Source: DATMNI01 sp035570275 (lineage in GTDB: Bacteria; Acidobacteriota; Terriglobia; Bryobacterales; Bryobacteraceae). Taken from it: a stretch of DNA of 64,000 bases. The position numbers were made by a program, and so were the translations under genes. Where the stretch lies: NCBI GenBank assembly GCA_035570275.1, contig DATMNI010000467.1:62001-126000 (forward strand). The letters run 5' to 3'. The notes below the pieces were generated by a model that saw nothing but the letters and a program-made list of their open reading frames with translations, had not been told where the DNA came from and did no database searches. This document shows, piece after piece, positions 32,984 through 40,646 of this stretch (within the stretch, counting starts at the first letter, position 1; each line of letters starts with the position of its first letter).

Positions 32984-33298
32984 TCACCCTGGCGCCACTT
33001 CGGTAATCTCCAGAATCAGCCAGGCGCCGCAATTGCCGCACACCAGCGTCCCATCCGCCGTCATGTAGACTGCGGTGGAGGTGCACTTGGCACACTCGGC
33101 AGTCGGGCCGGTGGAATCGGGGAGCGGGTCGGGCGGAAGGATGCCGGCCGCAGTTCCACCCTTGAGCGTGGTTGCGGGCTCGAACGTGGTTCCACAGCCG
33201 CTGCACACGTGGTTGAAGCAACAATTGGGAGTGCAAGTGTAGAAGACCTCGGCCGAACCGCAGACCGGGCAAGCGATTTCCAGTTTCCGGGTCTTCAC
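32984..33298 (-). CDS. Zinc-ribbon protein of unknown function
   Basis: A 104-residue protein from a GTG at 33298, preceded by GGAAGT. A longer start overlapping the isomerase gene is possible. It has several cysteine pairs: CPVCGS, CTPNCCFNHVCSGC, CAKC and CGNCG. These would bind two or more zinc ions. No catalytic domain is seen. It follows the PpiC gene closely on the same strand, so the two are probably co-transcribed. Confidence 0.65.
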   Translation of the reverse strand: MKTRKLEIACPVCGSAEVFYTCTPNCCFNHVCSGCGTTFEPATTLKGGTAAGILPPDPLPDSTGPTAECAKCTSTAVYMTADGTLVCGNCGAWLILEITEVAPG

Positions 33299-33314
33299 TT
33301 TACTTCCTGGCACT

Positions 33315-34220
33315 TTACTTCTTGGCGATTCCGAAGAATTCATTGTCGAGCACCGCGCCGGCCTTGGCGGCAAGCTCTTCGATAGCTTTCTGCGCATGCT
33401 CGGGCCGCAGTTTCTTCTCCAGGTCGGGTCGCGACGCTTCGAAGCTCTTCGATTCCTTAGCCTCCATCCGGATGATGTGATAACCGAACGGCGTCTTCAC
33501 GGGCTCACTGATTTGCCCAACGTTCAAAGCGAAGGCCGCCTCTTCGAAGGAAGGTACCCGTTGGCCGCGGTGAAAGAACCCGATGTCGCCGCCCGATGCG
33601 ATGGATTCGGTGTCGCTCGATTCGTTACCGGCGAGAGTGGCAAAATCCTCCCCATCCAGAAGCCTCTGGCGGATGTCCTGAGCCTTGGCCAGCGCTTCGC
33701 TTTCCGTAAGCTCCTTCTGGCCCGTCGTCAACGGCAACAGCGACCCCTGCATCCGAATCAGGATGTGGCGCACCCGGACCCTTTGGTATTCCGATTGGTG
33801 CGCGTCATAGTATTTGCGCAACTCCGGGTCGTCCAGTTTTACGTTCTTCCTTAGGTCGTCCGAGGTCAGGCCCGCCAGCACACTGGCCTCGGAGAACATG
33901 GCCTGCGTCTTGAAAGCAGGCGTTTCATCAATCTTGCGGCGCTTGCCCTCCAGGGCCAGCACCAGGATTCGAACCACGTTGTCCGCGAATTGTTGGCGGC
34001 CGCCGCCCCGCGCGACGGGACGAGAATTCTCGGGCAGCGCGTCGATCATTTGATCGAACTGCGCGGCGGTGATTTTCAGATCGCCGATGGCGATCACCGT
34101 GCGATCAGGCGGAACCGTGGGCAGGACTTTGGATGCGGGGTCCTCGACCGCAAGCGTAACGGTCTGGCAAAACGCCGCGCCCGCTAAGCCCAGCCAAAGC
34201 AAAGCTGCGAAAAACCTCAT
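33315..34220 (-). CDS. Exported PpiC-type peptidyl-prolyl isomerase
   Basis: A 301-residue protein from the ATG at 34220 (MRFFAALLWLGLAGAAFCQ signal peptide). A SurA/PrsA-like N-terminal helical domain (GDLKITAAQFDQMIDALPENSRP) precedes one parvulin domain. The domain holds VRHILIRMQG, ALAKAQDIRQRLLDGEDFATLAGNESS, GGDIGFFHRGQRVPSFEEAAF and FGYHIIRMEA. It folds exported proteins in the periplasm. A short Lys-rich C-terminus follows. A copy of the TCAGC repeat lies upstream. Confidence 0.9.
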   Translation of the reverse strand: MRFFAALLWLGLAGAAFCQTVTLAVEDPASKVLPTVPPDRTVIAIGDLKITAAQFDQMIDALPENSRPVARGGGRQQFADNVVRILVLALEGKRRKIDETPAFKTQAMFSEASVLAGLTSDDLRKNVKLDDPELRKYYDAHQSEYQRVRVRHILIRMQGSLLPLTTGQKELTESEALAKAQDIRQRLLDGEDFATLAGNESSDTESIASGGDIGFFHRGQRVPSFEEAAFALNVGQISEPVKTPFGYHIIRMEAKESKSFEASRPDLEKKLRPEHAQKAIEELAAKAGAVLDNEFFGIAKK

Positions 34221-34241
34221 GGCTTTATGATACCCGCACAA

Positions 34242-34341
34242 GAAGCTTTCAGCGGTCAGCTATCAGCTTTCAGCTAAACCCACCGCGCCGTCGGTGCGCG
34301 CCGGGTCAGGCTTACTGTTGACTGCTGACGGCTGATAGCTT
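34242..34341. repeat. TCAGC-family imperfect palindrome, copy 5
   Basis: GCGGTCAGCTATCAGCTTTC faces CTGACGGCTGATAGCTTC around GCGCCGTCGGTGCGCGCC. Unlike the other copies it lies between two genes of the same strand (clpS upstream, PpiC gene downstream), so it would act as a clpS terminator or as the spacer of the PpiC promoter. Confidence 0.8.
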
Positions 34342-34347
34342 CCCGTG

Positions 34348-34668
34348 CTACGCCGCCGGTTCCACCGCGGCGGACATGGAACCCTTCGAACGCGGTAAGC
34401 GCCAGTCCGGGCCATAAGAGTGAATCTGGTCGCGCGCGAACTCGGCCTGCGGCAACTCACAGGTAATCAGAACCGTTCGCCCGCGGCGATCCACCTCTTC
34501 GGTATGACGGTAGGCCTGCTCCAGGGTGAAGATGAAGATCTTCTGGAGCATCTCGATGACGTAATCGTAGGTATGGTCATTGTCGTCGAGTAGCACGACA
34601 CGGTAAAGCGGAACCAGATGGTCCCGCTCCACCACTTCCGTTTCAGGGGCAACCGAAACCTTCGCCAT
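34348..34668 (-). CDS. clpS: ClpS, ClpAP adaptor of the N-end rule pathway
   Basis: A 106-residue protein. PLYRVVLLDDNDHTYDYVIEMLQKIF is the substrate-binding face of ClpS and ITCELPQAEFARDQIHSYG closes the domain. It delivers proteins with bulky N-terminal residues to ClpA. The last 15 residues (RSKGSMSAAVEPAA) form an extension. No clpA is adjacent, which is common in several phyla. Confidence 0.93.
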   Translation of the reverse strand: MAKVSVAPETEVVERDHLVPLYRVVLLDDNDHTYDYVIEMLQKIFIFTLEQAYRHTEEVDRRGRTVLITCELPQAEFARDQIHSYGPDWRLPRSKGSMSAAVEPAA

Positions 34669-34716
34669 GCGGATCAGTCTCAGGGGACCGGCAACGGCCG
34701 GTATGTATAGTATCCG

Positions 34717-36108
34717 CTATTGCGCCCCGCGCGACAACAGCATGGCCTTCAAGGTATGGAAAATAATGTAATTGTCGAGAGACAGCGACATGTTCTTGAT
34801 GTAGTACAGGTCGTATTCCAGCTTCTGGATAGTGTCTTCGAAGGTGTCCCCGTATTTGTAGTTGATTTGTGCCCAACCCGTGATACCCGGCCGCACACAA
34901 TGACGCTGGCGGTAATACGGAATCTGTTCCGAAAGAGCCTTGACGAATTCCGGACGCTCCGGGCGCGGGCCCACAATCGACATCTCGCCCTTGAGAACAT
35001 TGTAAAGTTGAGGCAACTCGTCGAACCGGAGGCGGCGGAGGAAGTGGCCGACCGGGGTCACGCGCGGGTCGTCCTTAGCGGCCCAGACCGCTCCGGTAGC
35101 GGCTTCCGCATCGGCGCGCATGGACCGGAACTTGTACACCGTGAACAGCGCTCCATCCAAACCGACGCGCACCTGCCGGTAGAGAATCGGCCCGGGCGAG
35201 GAAACCCGCACCGCCAGCGCCGTCAACACCGTGATCGGAAACGAAACAATCAGCCCGATCACCGCCACCGCCATGTTCGACGCGCGCTGGATTAAAAGAT
35301 TTTGTGGCCGGGGCCCAAGCTCGCCGGAAAAAATGAGCTGCGAAGGCCGCAGTTCTTTCACGGAGACGCGCCCGCAAACCCGCTCGTAAGTGGTGGCAAC
35401 CTCTTCGATGATGTGTCCGGCAAACCGCAGTTCCAACAATTCGGTCACAGGCATGCGGTTGCGCCGCTCAAACATTCCCACCACCACCCGCCTTGGCTGG
35501 GTGGCGCGCACAATCTCCCGCAGCGAACTCATGGGGCCCAACAGCTTGGCTCCGGTCACCATGTCGCCCGTCTCGTGCTGGTCGTCCACGTAACCGGCAA
35601 CCTCCAACCCCAAATGGGGATGCTCGGCGATGTGCCGCCCGATGTCTTCCAGCAGCGGACTCCCTCCGACCAGCAGCATGCGGTCCCGACCCACCACGTT
35701 GATGGCAACCGCGCTGAAGAAAATGCGCCAGGAATAGATAGCCGCGATGGCTATCCCGCTGCCCCAGATCATTACCTTAATTGGGACCCGCATGTCCGGA
35801 GCCACATACGCGATCAGCCCCTGCAGGACGAAGGCGATGCCCATCACCAGGCAGAGCTGCTGGAACAGCACGATCCGCGACTTCACATAAAACTCGGAGT
35901 ACAGATCGTGGAAGTGCAGCCCTACCAGAATGGAGATCACCACTAGTACGATTTTGAACATACCGCCATCGTCCAGCAGGAAGACGGTCGGGTCCACGTT
36001 CAAGTCGATATACGTGGCAACGATGAAGGCAGAGGTGACCAGGATGATTTCGGAAACCAACAACGTCAGTGTTCCGGCTGGTATGAAAACCTTGAATAAA
36101 CGATTCAT
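34717..36108 (-). CDS. Polyprenyl-phosphate sugar phosphotransferase (WbaP/EpsB-type)
   Basis: A 463-residue initiating glycosyltransferase from the ATG at 36108. Four to five N-terminal membrane helices are followed by a CoA-binding-like domain (DRMLLVGGSPLLEDIGRHIAEH). The C-terminal bac_transf catalytic domain contains SSPGPILYRQVRVGLDGALFTVYKFRSM, FDELPQLYNVLKGEMSIVGPRPE and RHCVRPGITGWAQINY. It loads the first sugar-phosphate on undecaprenyl phosphate for exopolysaccharide synthesis. It probably works with the export genes at 18.9-22.5 kb. Confidence 0.93.
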   Translation of the reverse strand: MNRLFKVFIPAGTLTLLVSEIILVTSAFIVATYIDLNVDPTVFLLDDGGMFKIVLVVISILVGLHFHDLYSEFYVKSRIVLFQQLCLVMGIAFVLQGLIAYVAPDMRVPIKVMIWGSGIAIAAIYSWRIFFSAVAINVVGRDRMLLVGGSPLLEDIGRHIAEHPHLGLEVAGYVDDQHETGDMVTGAKLLGPMSSLREIVRATQPRRVVVGMFERRNRMPVTELLELRFAGHIIEEVATTYERVCGRVSVKELRPSQLIFSGELGPRPQNLLIQRASNMAVAVIGLIVSFPITVLTALAVRVSSPGPILYRQVRVGLDGALFTVYKFRSMRADAEAATGAVWAAKDDPRVTPVGHFLRRLRFDELPQLYNVLKGEMSIVGPRPERPEFVKALSEQIPYYRQRHCVRPGITGWAQINYKYGDTFEDTIQKLEYDLYYIKNMSLSLDNYIIFHTLKAMLLSRGAQ

Positions 36109-36187
36109 CGGAACGGGACCGAGGCACCCTAGCCTGTGCCCAATTATACTCGGGATTGGGCGGTGTGCAAACCGTTCCCGGATCATC

Positions 36188-37354
36188 GTGCACAATCCCG
36201 TTTATCTCGACCACCATGCCACCACACCGGTGGATCCGCGGGTGCTGGAGGCCATGCTTCCGTTCTTCGGTACGAAGTTCGGCAACGCGGCCAGCCGCAG
36301 CCACAGTTTCGGATGGGAGGCCGGGAAGTCCGTGGAACGGGCGCGCCGGACGATCGCCGATCTGGCTGGAGCGAGCGCACGCGAAATCGTCTTTACCAGC
36401 GGCGCCACCGAGTCCAACAACCTGGCGCTCAAAGGGGCGGTGGAAGCCGTCTCCTGGTCGGGCCAAAATGGAGGCCGCGGCCATATCGTGACAATGAGCA
36501 CGGAGCACCGGGCGGTTCTGGATCCAACCGGACACCTGGAACGGCTGGGCTGCCGCCTGACGGTGCTGCCGCCGCTCGCCGGCGGGCGGATCGATCTCGA
36601 TCAACTGCGCGCGGCCATCGCGGACGACACCATCCTGGTGAGCGTAATGTATGCCAACAACGAAATCGGCGTAATTCAGCCGGTGCGCGAGATCGGCCGG
36701 ATTTGCCGACAGAGCGGCGTCCTGTTCCATTGCGATGCCGTGCAGGCTTTTGGCAAGATCCCGGTGGATGTGGAAGCGGACCAAATTGACCTGATGTCCA
36801 TCAGCGCTCACAAGATGTATGGCCCCAAGGGTATTGGGGCACTGTACGTACGGCGCAGCCATCCGCGGGTCCGGCTGGCCGCGCAGATCGAAGGCGGCGG
36901 GCATGAGTTCGGCATGCGGTCGGGGACGCTGAACGTTCCAGCCATCGTGGGCTTCGGAGAGGCATGCGCAATCTGCGCCGATGAGATGGAAACCGAGAGT
37001 CTGCGCACGCGTGGGCTGCGCGACCGATTGCAAGCGGGGATCGAAGCCGGGCTGGACGACGTGGGGGTCAACGGCTCCATGGAGCACCGTCTTCCCGGCA
37101 ACCTGAACATGAGTTTCGGCGTGGTTGACAGCGAAGCGCTGCTCCTGAGCCTGCCTGGGCTGGCACTCTCCACGGGGTCGGCGTGCAGTTCGGCAAGCGT
37201 GGCTCCCAGCCACGTGCTGAAAGCGCTGGGAGTGAACGCGCGTGGGGCGCTACGCTTCGGCGTGGGCCGCTTTAACACCCCAGAAGAGATGGATTACGCC
37301 GCCGCCAGGGTAGTGGAAGCGGTGCGCAAGTTGCGCGCCTTGCAGCCGCGGTAG
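36188..37354 (+). CDS. Cysteine desulfurase, NifS/IscS family
   Basis: A 388-residue PLP enzyme from a GTG at 36188; no ATG fits the N-terminus YLDHHATTPVDPRV. PLP lysine: SISAHKMYGPKG. Active-site cysteine: LSTGSACSSASVAPSHVL. Substrate region: EFGMRSGTLN. It releases sulfur from cysteine for Fe-S clusters or tRNA thiolation. The iscU and iscA genes are not adjacent, so its role may be in tRNA modification. It is divergent from the phosphotransferase gene, with a 79-bp gap. Confidence 0.9.
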   Translation: MHNPVYLDHHATTPVDPRVLEAMLPFFGTKFGNAASRSHSFGWEAGKSVERARRTIADLAGASAREIVFTSGATESNNLALKGAVEAVSWSGQNGGRGHIVTMSTEHRAVLDPTGHLERLGCRLTVLPPLAGGRIDLDQLRAAIADDTILVSVMYANNEIGVIQPVREIGRICRQSGVLFHCDAVQAFGKIPVDVEADQIDLMSISAHKMYGPKGIGALYVRRSHPRVRLAAQIEGGGHEFGMRSGTLNVPAIVGFGEACAICADEMETESLRTRGLRDRLQAGIEAGLDDVGVNGSMEHRLPGNLNMSFGVVDSEALLLSLPGLALSTGSACSSASVAPSHVLKALGVNARGALRFGVGRFNTPEEMDYAAARVVEAVRKLRALQPR

Positions 37355-37745
37355 CGTCGGCAACTTTGTGGGGCCGATTGTTAATCGGCGGCGGATTGGC
37401 AATCCGCCTGTCGCGTTTGACGAACCCGCGAATTGCACGGTGAAGATTGGCAAGCTGCGGCAATCGCCGAGGGCGGCGGATTGGCAATCCGCCGCACTCT
37501 CGAAAGTCGCTTGTGGAAGTTCGGCTGTGCGCCAACTCCCGGCGGGCGGATTGCCAATCCGCCGCAGCTTGCCAAGCGGCTTGCCAAGCTGCCCCACATA
37601 GCGCCACCAGCGACTTTCATCCTTCCCCTATGCACCCGGCGCACATCGCGAACAGGTTAACAAGCTGCCCCACAGCACCAAGGCGCGGCGGCTGGCTCCG
37701 TGCTACAATACACTCGTCTTTCCTGTAAAGATCCAGGGAATAATT
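37355..37745. repeat. Long composite GTGGGG/GGCGGATT palindromic repeat block
   Basis: Between 37369 and 37605 there are at least four GGCGGATTGGCAATCCGCC-type palindromes, bounded by GTGGGGCCGATTGTTAATCGG on the left and CAGCTTGCCAAG...GCTGCCCCACATA on the right. A further right-end fragment (AACAAGCTGCCCCACA) lies at 37659-37674. The block seems to have grown by nested or tandem insertion. The rpmI promoter follows. Confidence 0.75.
37701..37709 (+). promoter_or_regulatory. Probable rpmI promoter, extended -10
   Basis: TGCTACAAT (37701-37709) matches an extended -10 (TGnTATAAT). It lies 37 bases before the rpmI ATG. No clear -35 is visible, as is common with an extended -10. Confidence 0.5.
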
Positions 37746-37940
37746 ATGCCGAAGCTGAAGACCCACAAAGGTGCGTCTAAACGGTTCAAGAAGACGGGCA
37801 CGGGCTTAGTCGTTCGCAGTCACGCCTACGGCCGTCATATCCTGACCTCGAAACCGCACAAACGCAAGAAAAGACTGCACAAGACCGTGGTGGCCGATAA
37901 AGCCGATCAACCCGTTCTGAAGCGGATGCTCCCCTACTGA
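37746..37940 (+). CDS. rpmI: Ribosomal protein bL35
   Basis: A 64-residue basic protein. KLKTHKGASKRFKKTGTG and HILTSKPHKRKKRLHK match bL35 throughout. It heads the bL35-bL20 unit. The translation factor gene infC, which normally precedes it, is absent here and a repeat block takes its place. Confidence 0.97.
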   Translation: MPKLKTHKGASKRFKKTGTGLVVRSHAYGRHILTSKPHKRKKRLHKTVVADKADQPVLKRMLPY

Positions 37941-38046
37941 AGGGTGGAGCGTATTGCGCGGACGGTGCGCGTGGCACGTGCCCGATCCGCCAATCCATTT
38001 GAAACGGATTTTGCAATCCGTACCAACTGATTTAAGGAGATGAAAC

Positions 38047-38526
38047 GTGCCCAGAGTTAAACGTGGTACCCATCGCAGGGCAGCCCGGAAGAAGACGCTT
38101 AAGCTAGCTTCCGGCTACTTTCTCACCAAGAGCAAACTCAATCGCGCCGCTCAGGAAGCCGTCGAGCGCGGCCTGAAATTCGCCTACGTCGGCCGCAAGA
38201 ACAAAAAGCGGGAATACCGTTCCTTGTGGATCGTCCGCATCAACGCCGCTTGCCGTGCCGTTGGGATTTCGTACAGTAAGTTCATGCATGGCATGAAGGC
38301 CGCCGGCATGGACCTGAACCGAAACGTGCTGGCCGATGTGGCGCTGCACGATGAAGCGGCTTTTCGCAATCTGGCGGAACTGGCCAAGTCTGCGACGGCG
38401 CTGAAAGAATCGGCCCGCGCGGCCTTGGCGAAGGACGCGGTCGTAGAGAAGGACGCGGCGCCGGCCCCAGTGGCCCCAGCGCAAGACGCGGCCCCGGAGA
38501 AGGACGAAGTCCTAGCCACCGAATGA
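38047..38526 (+). CDS. rplT: Ribosomal protein bL20 with C-terminal extension
   Basis: A 159-residue protein. The first 117 residues are a standard bL20 (MPRVKRGTHRRAARKKTLKL; YVGRKNKKREYRSLWIVRIN; SKFMHGMKAAGMDLNRN). The last 40 residues are an Ala/Asp/Glu/Lys/Pro extension with repeated KDA and AP motifs (ALAKDAVVEKDAAPAPVAP). Ribosome assembly and autoregulation are the usual roles. The extension is acidic, unlike the basic core, and probably disordered. Confidence 0.97.
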   Translation: MPRVKRGTHRRAARKKTLKLASGYFLTKSKLNRAAQEAVERGLKFAYVGRKNKKREYRSLWIVRINAACRAVGISYSKFMHGMKAAGMDLNRNVLADVALHDEAAFRNLAELAKSATALKESARAALAKDAVVEKDAAPAPVAPAQDAAPEKDEVLATE

Positions 38527-38536
38527 GAGCCAAGAA

Positions 38537-38779
38537 ATGAGCCCGGTCGAACAGGAAAACGATTCGCTCAGCAGTCTGGAAGAGCGCATAACCCTGGCGG
38601 TCCAGCTTGTGGCCCGGTTGCGCCAGGAGAAACAGGCCGCTTTGGATGAGGCGGCCCAGGCCAAAGCTGACGCCGCGCGGCTTGCCGATGAACTCAAAAC
38701 GCTTCACGCGGAGCGCAAACAGGTTCGCAGCCGGATCGAGAAACTGCTGGGCCAGATCGATCACTTGAGCACCCCGTAA
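38537..38779 (+). CDS. Small coiled-coil protein, ZapB-like
   Basis: An 80-residue coiled coil along its whole length (SLSSLEERITLAVQLVARLRQEKQAALDEAA; LKTLHAERKQVRSRIEKLLGQID). It resembles ZapB in size, and it lies immediately before zapA. A cell-division role is therefore inferred from context. The start ATG is ten bases after the rplT stop. Confidence 0.7.
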   Translation: MSPVEQENDSLSSLEERITLAVQLVARLRQEKQAALDEAAQAKADAARLADELKTLHAERKQVRSRIEKLLGQIDHLSTP

Positions 38780-38866
38780 TCGGCGCCATCCGGAGTCTTG
38801 GGCCTAAGAGTTGGACTGCGTCGTGGTGACTGAGAGCTGGGACTGAGAGTTGCGACGGAGAGCAGG

Positions 38867-39181
38867 ATGGAGAGCAGCACTCCCGAAAAACAGCCCGTTC
38901 GCGTTACCATCCTGAGCCGGCCCTATGTGCTGCGCACGGCCGGTGATCCGCGGGAACTCGAACAGGCGGCCGCATCGGTGAATGATCTGATGCTCACCAT
39001 CGCCCGGCGGGCGCCCAACGCCGATTCCACGCATATCGCGGTATTAGCCTGTCTGCACATGGCGGACAAATTGCGCATTCTCGAGCGCGAATTCAGCAGC
39101 CTGAAAGAACGGGTGGACCGCAAGAGCGAAGAGTTCGCGGGCATGCTGCAACAACTCATCGAAGCGGCGGGAGATCAGTGA
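38867..39181 (+). CDS. zapA: Cell division protein ZapA
   Basis: A 104-residue protein. RVTILSRPYVLRTAGDPRELEQAAASVNDLM is the N-terminal ZapA domain, and residues 50-95 form a coiled-coil helix (HIAVLACLHMADKLRILEREFSSLKER). It binds FtsZ and bundles protofilaments. The 87-bp gap before it contains short GACTGAGAG repeats. Confidence 0.88.
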   Translation: MESSTPEKQPVRVTILSRPYVLRTAGDPRELEQAAASVNDLMLTIARRAPNADSTHIAVLACLHMADKLRILEREFSSLKERVDRKSEEFAGMLQQLIEAAGDQ

Positions 39182-39209
39182 GTGGATCATCAGTGATTGG
39201 AGATCAGTG

Positions 39210-40058
39210 ATGGCTTATCATCAGCCCTGGCGAGTTTTACTGACGGCTCTGGGAGGATTGGCTCTGGGAGGCTTGGCGATGCTGGCTGCGACCGGGTACC
39301 AAACCGAGATAGCCGAATGGCGGCACCAGCGCGAAGAGGGGTTGAAGCGCGATGGCGGTTGGCTCACCGTTGCCGGCCTGTTCTGGCTGCATGAGGGCCC
39401 CAACCGTTTCGGCAAGGACCCGGCGAACGAGATCGCGTTGCCCGACGGCCCTGCGGAGGCCGGCGTTTTTGCACTGCACGACGGCAAAGTGAACGTGACG
39501 ATGGGCGGCGAAACGCGCGAGTTGTGGCCCGACTCCCTGGACGTGGCGAAGGTCGGACGGCTCAGCCTCTTCGCCATCAAGCGCGGCGACCAGTACGGCA
39601 TCCGCCTGAAGGATCCCGAGAGCGAATACCGCCGCGACTTTCGCGGCATCGAATACTATCCGCCGAAGCCGGAATATCGAGTGACAGCCCAGTTCGTCGC
39701 CGAGCCGGCCAAGATTCCGATCCTCAACATCCTGGGCCAGACCGAGTCCATGGAAAGTCCCGGCTACGTACGGTTCCGCCTGAACGGGCAGGACCTGCGG
39801 CTGCGACCCGTCCTGGAAGAGCCGGACGCCAAGGAACTTTTCTACATCTTCCGCGACCAGACCAGCGCCAGGGAAACATACGGCGCCGGCCGCTTCCTGT
39901 ATTCGGCGATGCCGAAGGACGGCAAAGTCGAGCTGGACTTCAACAAGGCCTACAATCCCCCGTGCGCCTTCACGCCGTATGCCACTTGCCCGCTGCCGCC
40001 GGCTGAGAATCGGTTGGCCATCAGGGTGGAAGCCGGCGAGAAGAAGTACGGACACTGA
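39210..40058 (+). CDS. DUF1684 family exported protein
   Basis: A 282-residue protein from the ATG at 39210; a GTG one codon earlier is possible. GGAG lies at 39199-39202. An N-terminal hydrophobic segment (LLTALGGLALGGLAMLAATGY) may be a membrane anchor or signal. GGWLTVAGLFWLHEGPNRFGKDP opens the DUF1684 (PF07920) domain, and GRFLYSAMPKDGKVELDFNKAYNPPCAFTPYATCPLPP is its most conserved signature. The function is unknown. A repeat copy follows the stop. Confidence 0.88.
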   Translation: MAYHQPWRVLLTALGGLALGGLAMLAATGYQTEIAEWRHQREEGLKRDGGWLTVAGLFWLHEGPNRFGKDPANEIALPDGPAEAGVFALHDGKVNVTMGGETRELWPDSLDVAKVGRLSLFAIKRGDQYGIRLKDPESEYRRDFRGIEYYPPKPEYRVTAQFVAEPAKIPILNILGQTESMESPGYVRFRLNGQDLRLRPVLEEPDAKELFYIFRDQTSARETYGAGRFLYSAMPKDGKVELDFNKAYNPPCAFTPYATCPLPPAENRLAIRVEAGEKKYGH

Positions 40059-40059
40059 A

Positions 40060-40158
40060 GAAGTTATCAGTAATCAGTTTTCAGTGATCAGTTAAAACAG
40101 CGCGCGCCGAAGACGCGGCCTCCGGAACTGATGACTGACAACTGACGACTGACGACTC
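40060..40158. repeat. TCAGT-family imperfect palindrome, copy 6
   Basis: AGTTATCAGTAATCAGTTTTC faces CTGATGACTGACAACTGACG around GCGCGCGCCGAAGACGCGGCC. It lies between the convergent DUF1684 and EamA genes. Confidence 0.75.
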
Positions 40159-40161
40159 TCT

Positions 40162-40590
40162 TCAATCCAGAGCAATCACAATCGCCCCGCCCGCTATCAT
40201 CGCGGCGCCGATAGCCTTTCCCCAAGTCAGCCGCTCGCCCAGGAACAGAGTTGCCAGCACGATCACCAGCACCACGCTGAGTTTGTCGATCGGCGCCACC
40301 CGCGACGCTTCGCCTACCTGCAGGGCATGAAAATAGCACAGCCACGAGAGCCCGGTCGCCAGGCCGGAAAGCACCAGGTAGAGCCACGTCTTTCCCGTGA
40401 ACGCCCGCAGGCTCTCCGGCTGGCTGGTGGCAAGGGCCAGCGCCCAGGTGAACATCACCACTACGGACGTCCGCACGGCCGTGGCCAGGTTGGCGTCCAC
40501 CGAGGCCACACCGAGCTTCGCCAAAATCGCGGTCAATGCCGCGAAGAAAGCGGATAGCAGGGACCATGCAAGCCAATTCATGACGTCCAA
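40162..40590 (-). CDS. EamA/DMT family transporter, single-domain
   Basis: A 142-residue membrane protein with four to five hydrophobic segments. It begins WLAWSLLSAFFAALTAILAKLGV and ends FLGERLTWGKAIGAAMIAGGAIVIAL, the classic start and end of one EamA (PF00892) repeat. It is half the length of typical DMT transporters, so it should act as a dimer. The substrate is unknown. Confidence 0.85.
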   Translation of the reverse strand: MDVMNWLAWSLLSAFFAALTAILAKLGVASVDANLATAVRTSVVVMFTWALALATSQPESLRAFTGKTWLYLVLSGLATGLSWLCYFHALQVGEASRVAPIDKLSVVLVIVLATLFLGERLTWGKAIGAAMIAGGAIVIALD

Positions 40591-40646
40591 ACTATCACGG
40601 ACCGCTAACCATGTAACCTTTTGGAAGTCGAACGGTATTATCCGCC

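Noticed and set aside
13441..40158. CRISPR-like array from the repeated TCAGC elements
   Set aside because: The copies are kilobases apart, palindromic and without regular spacers.
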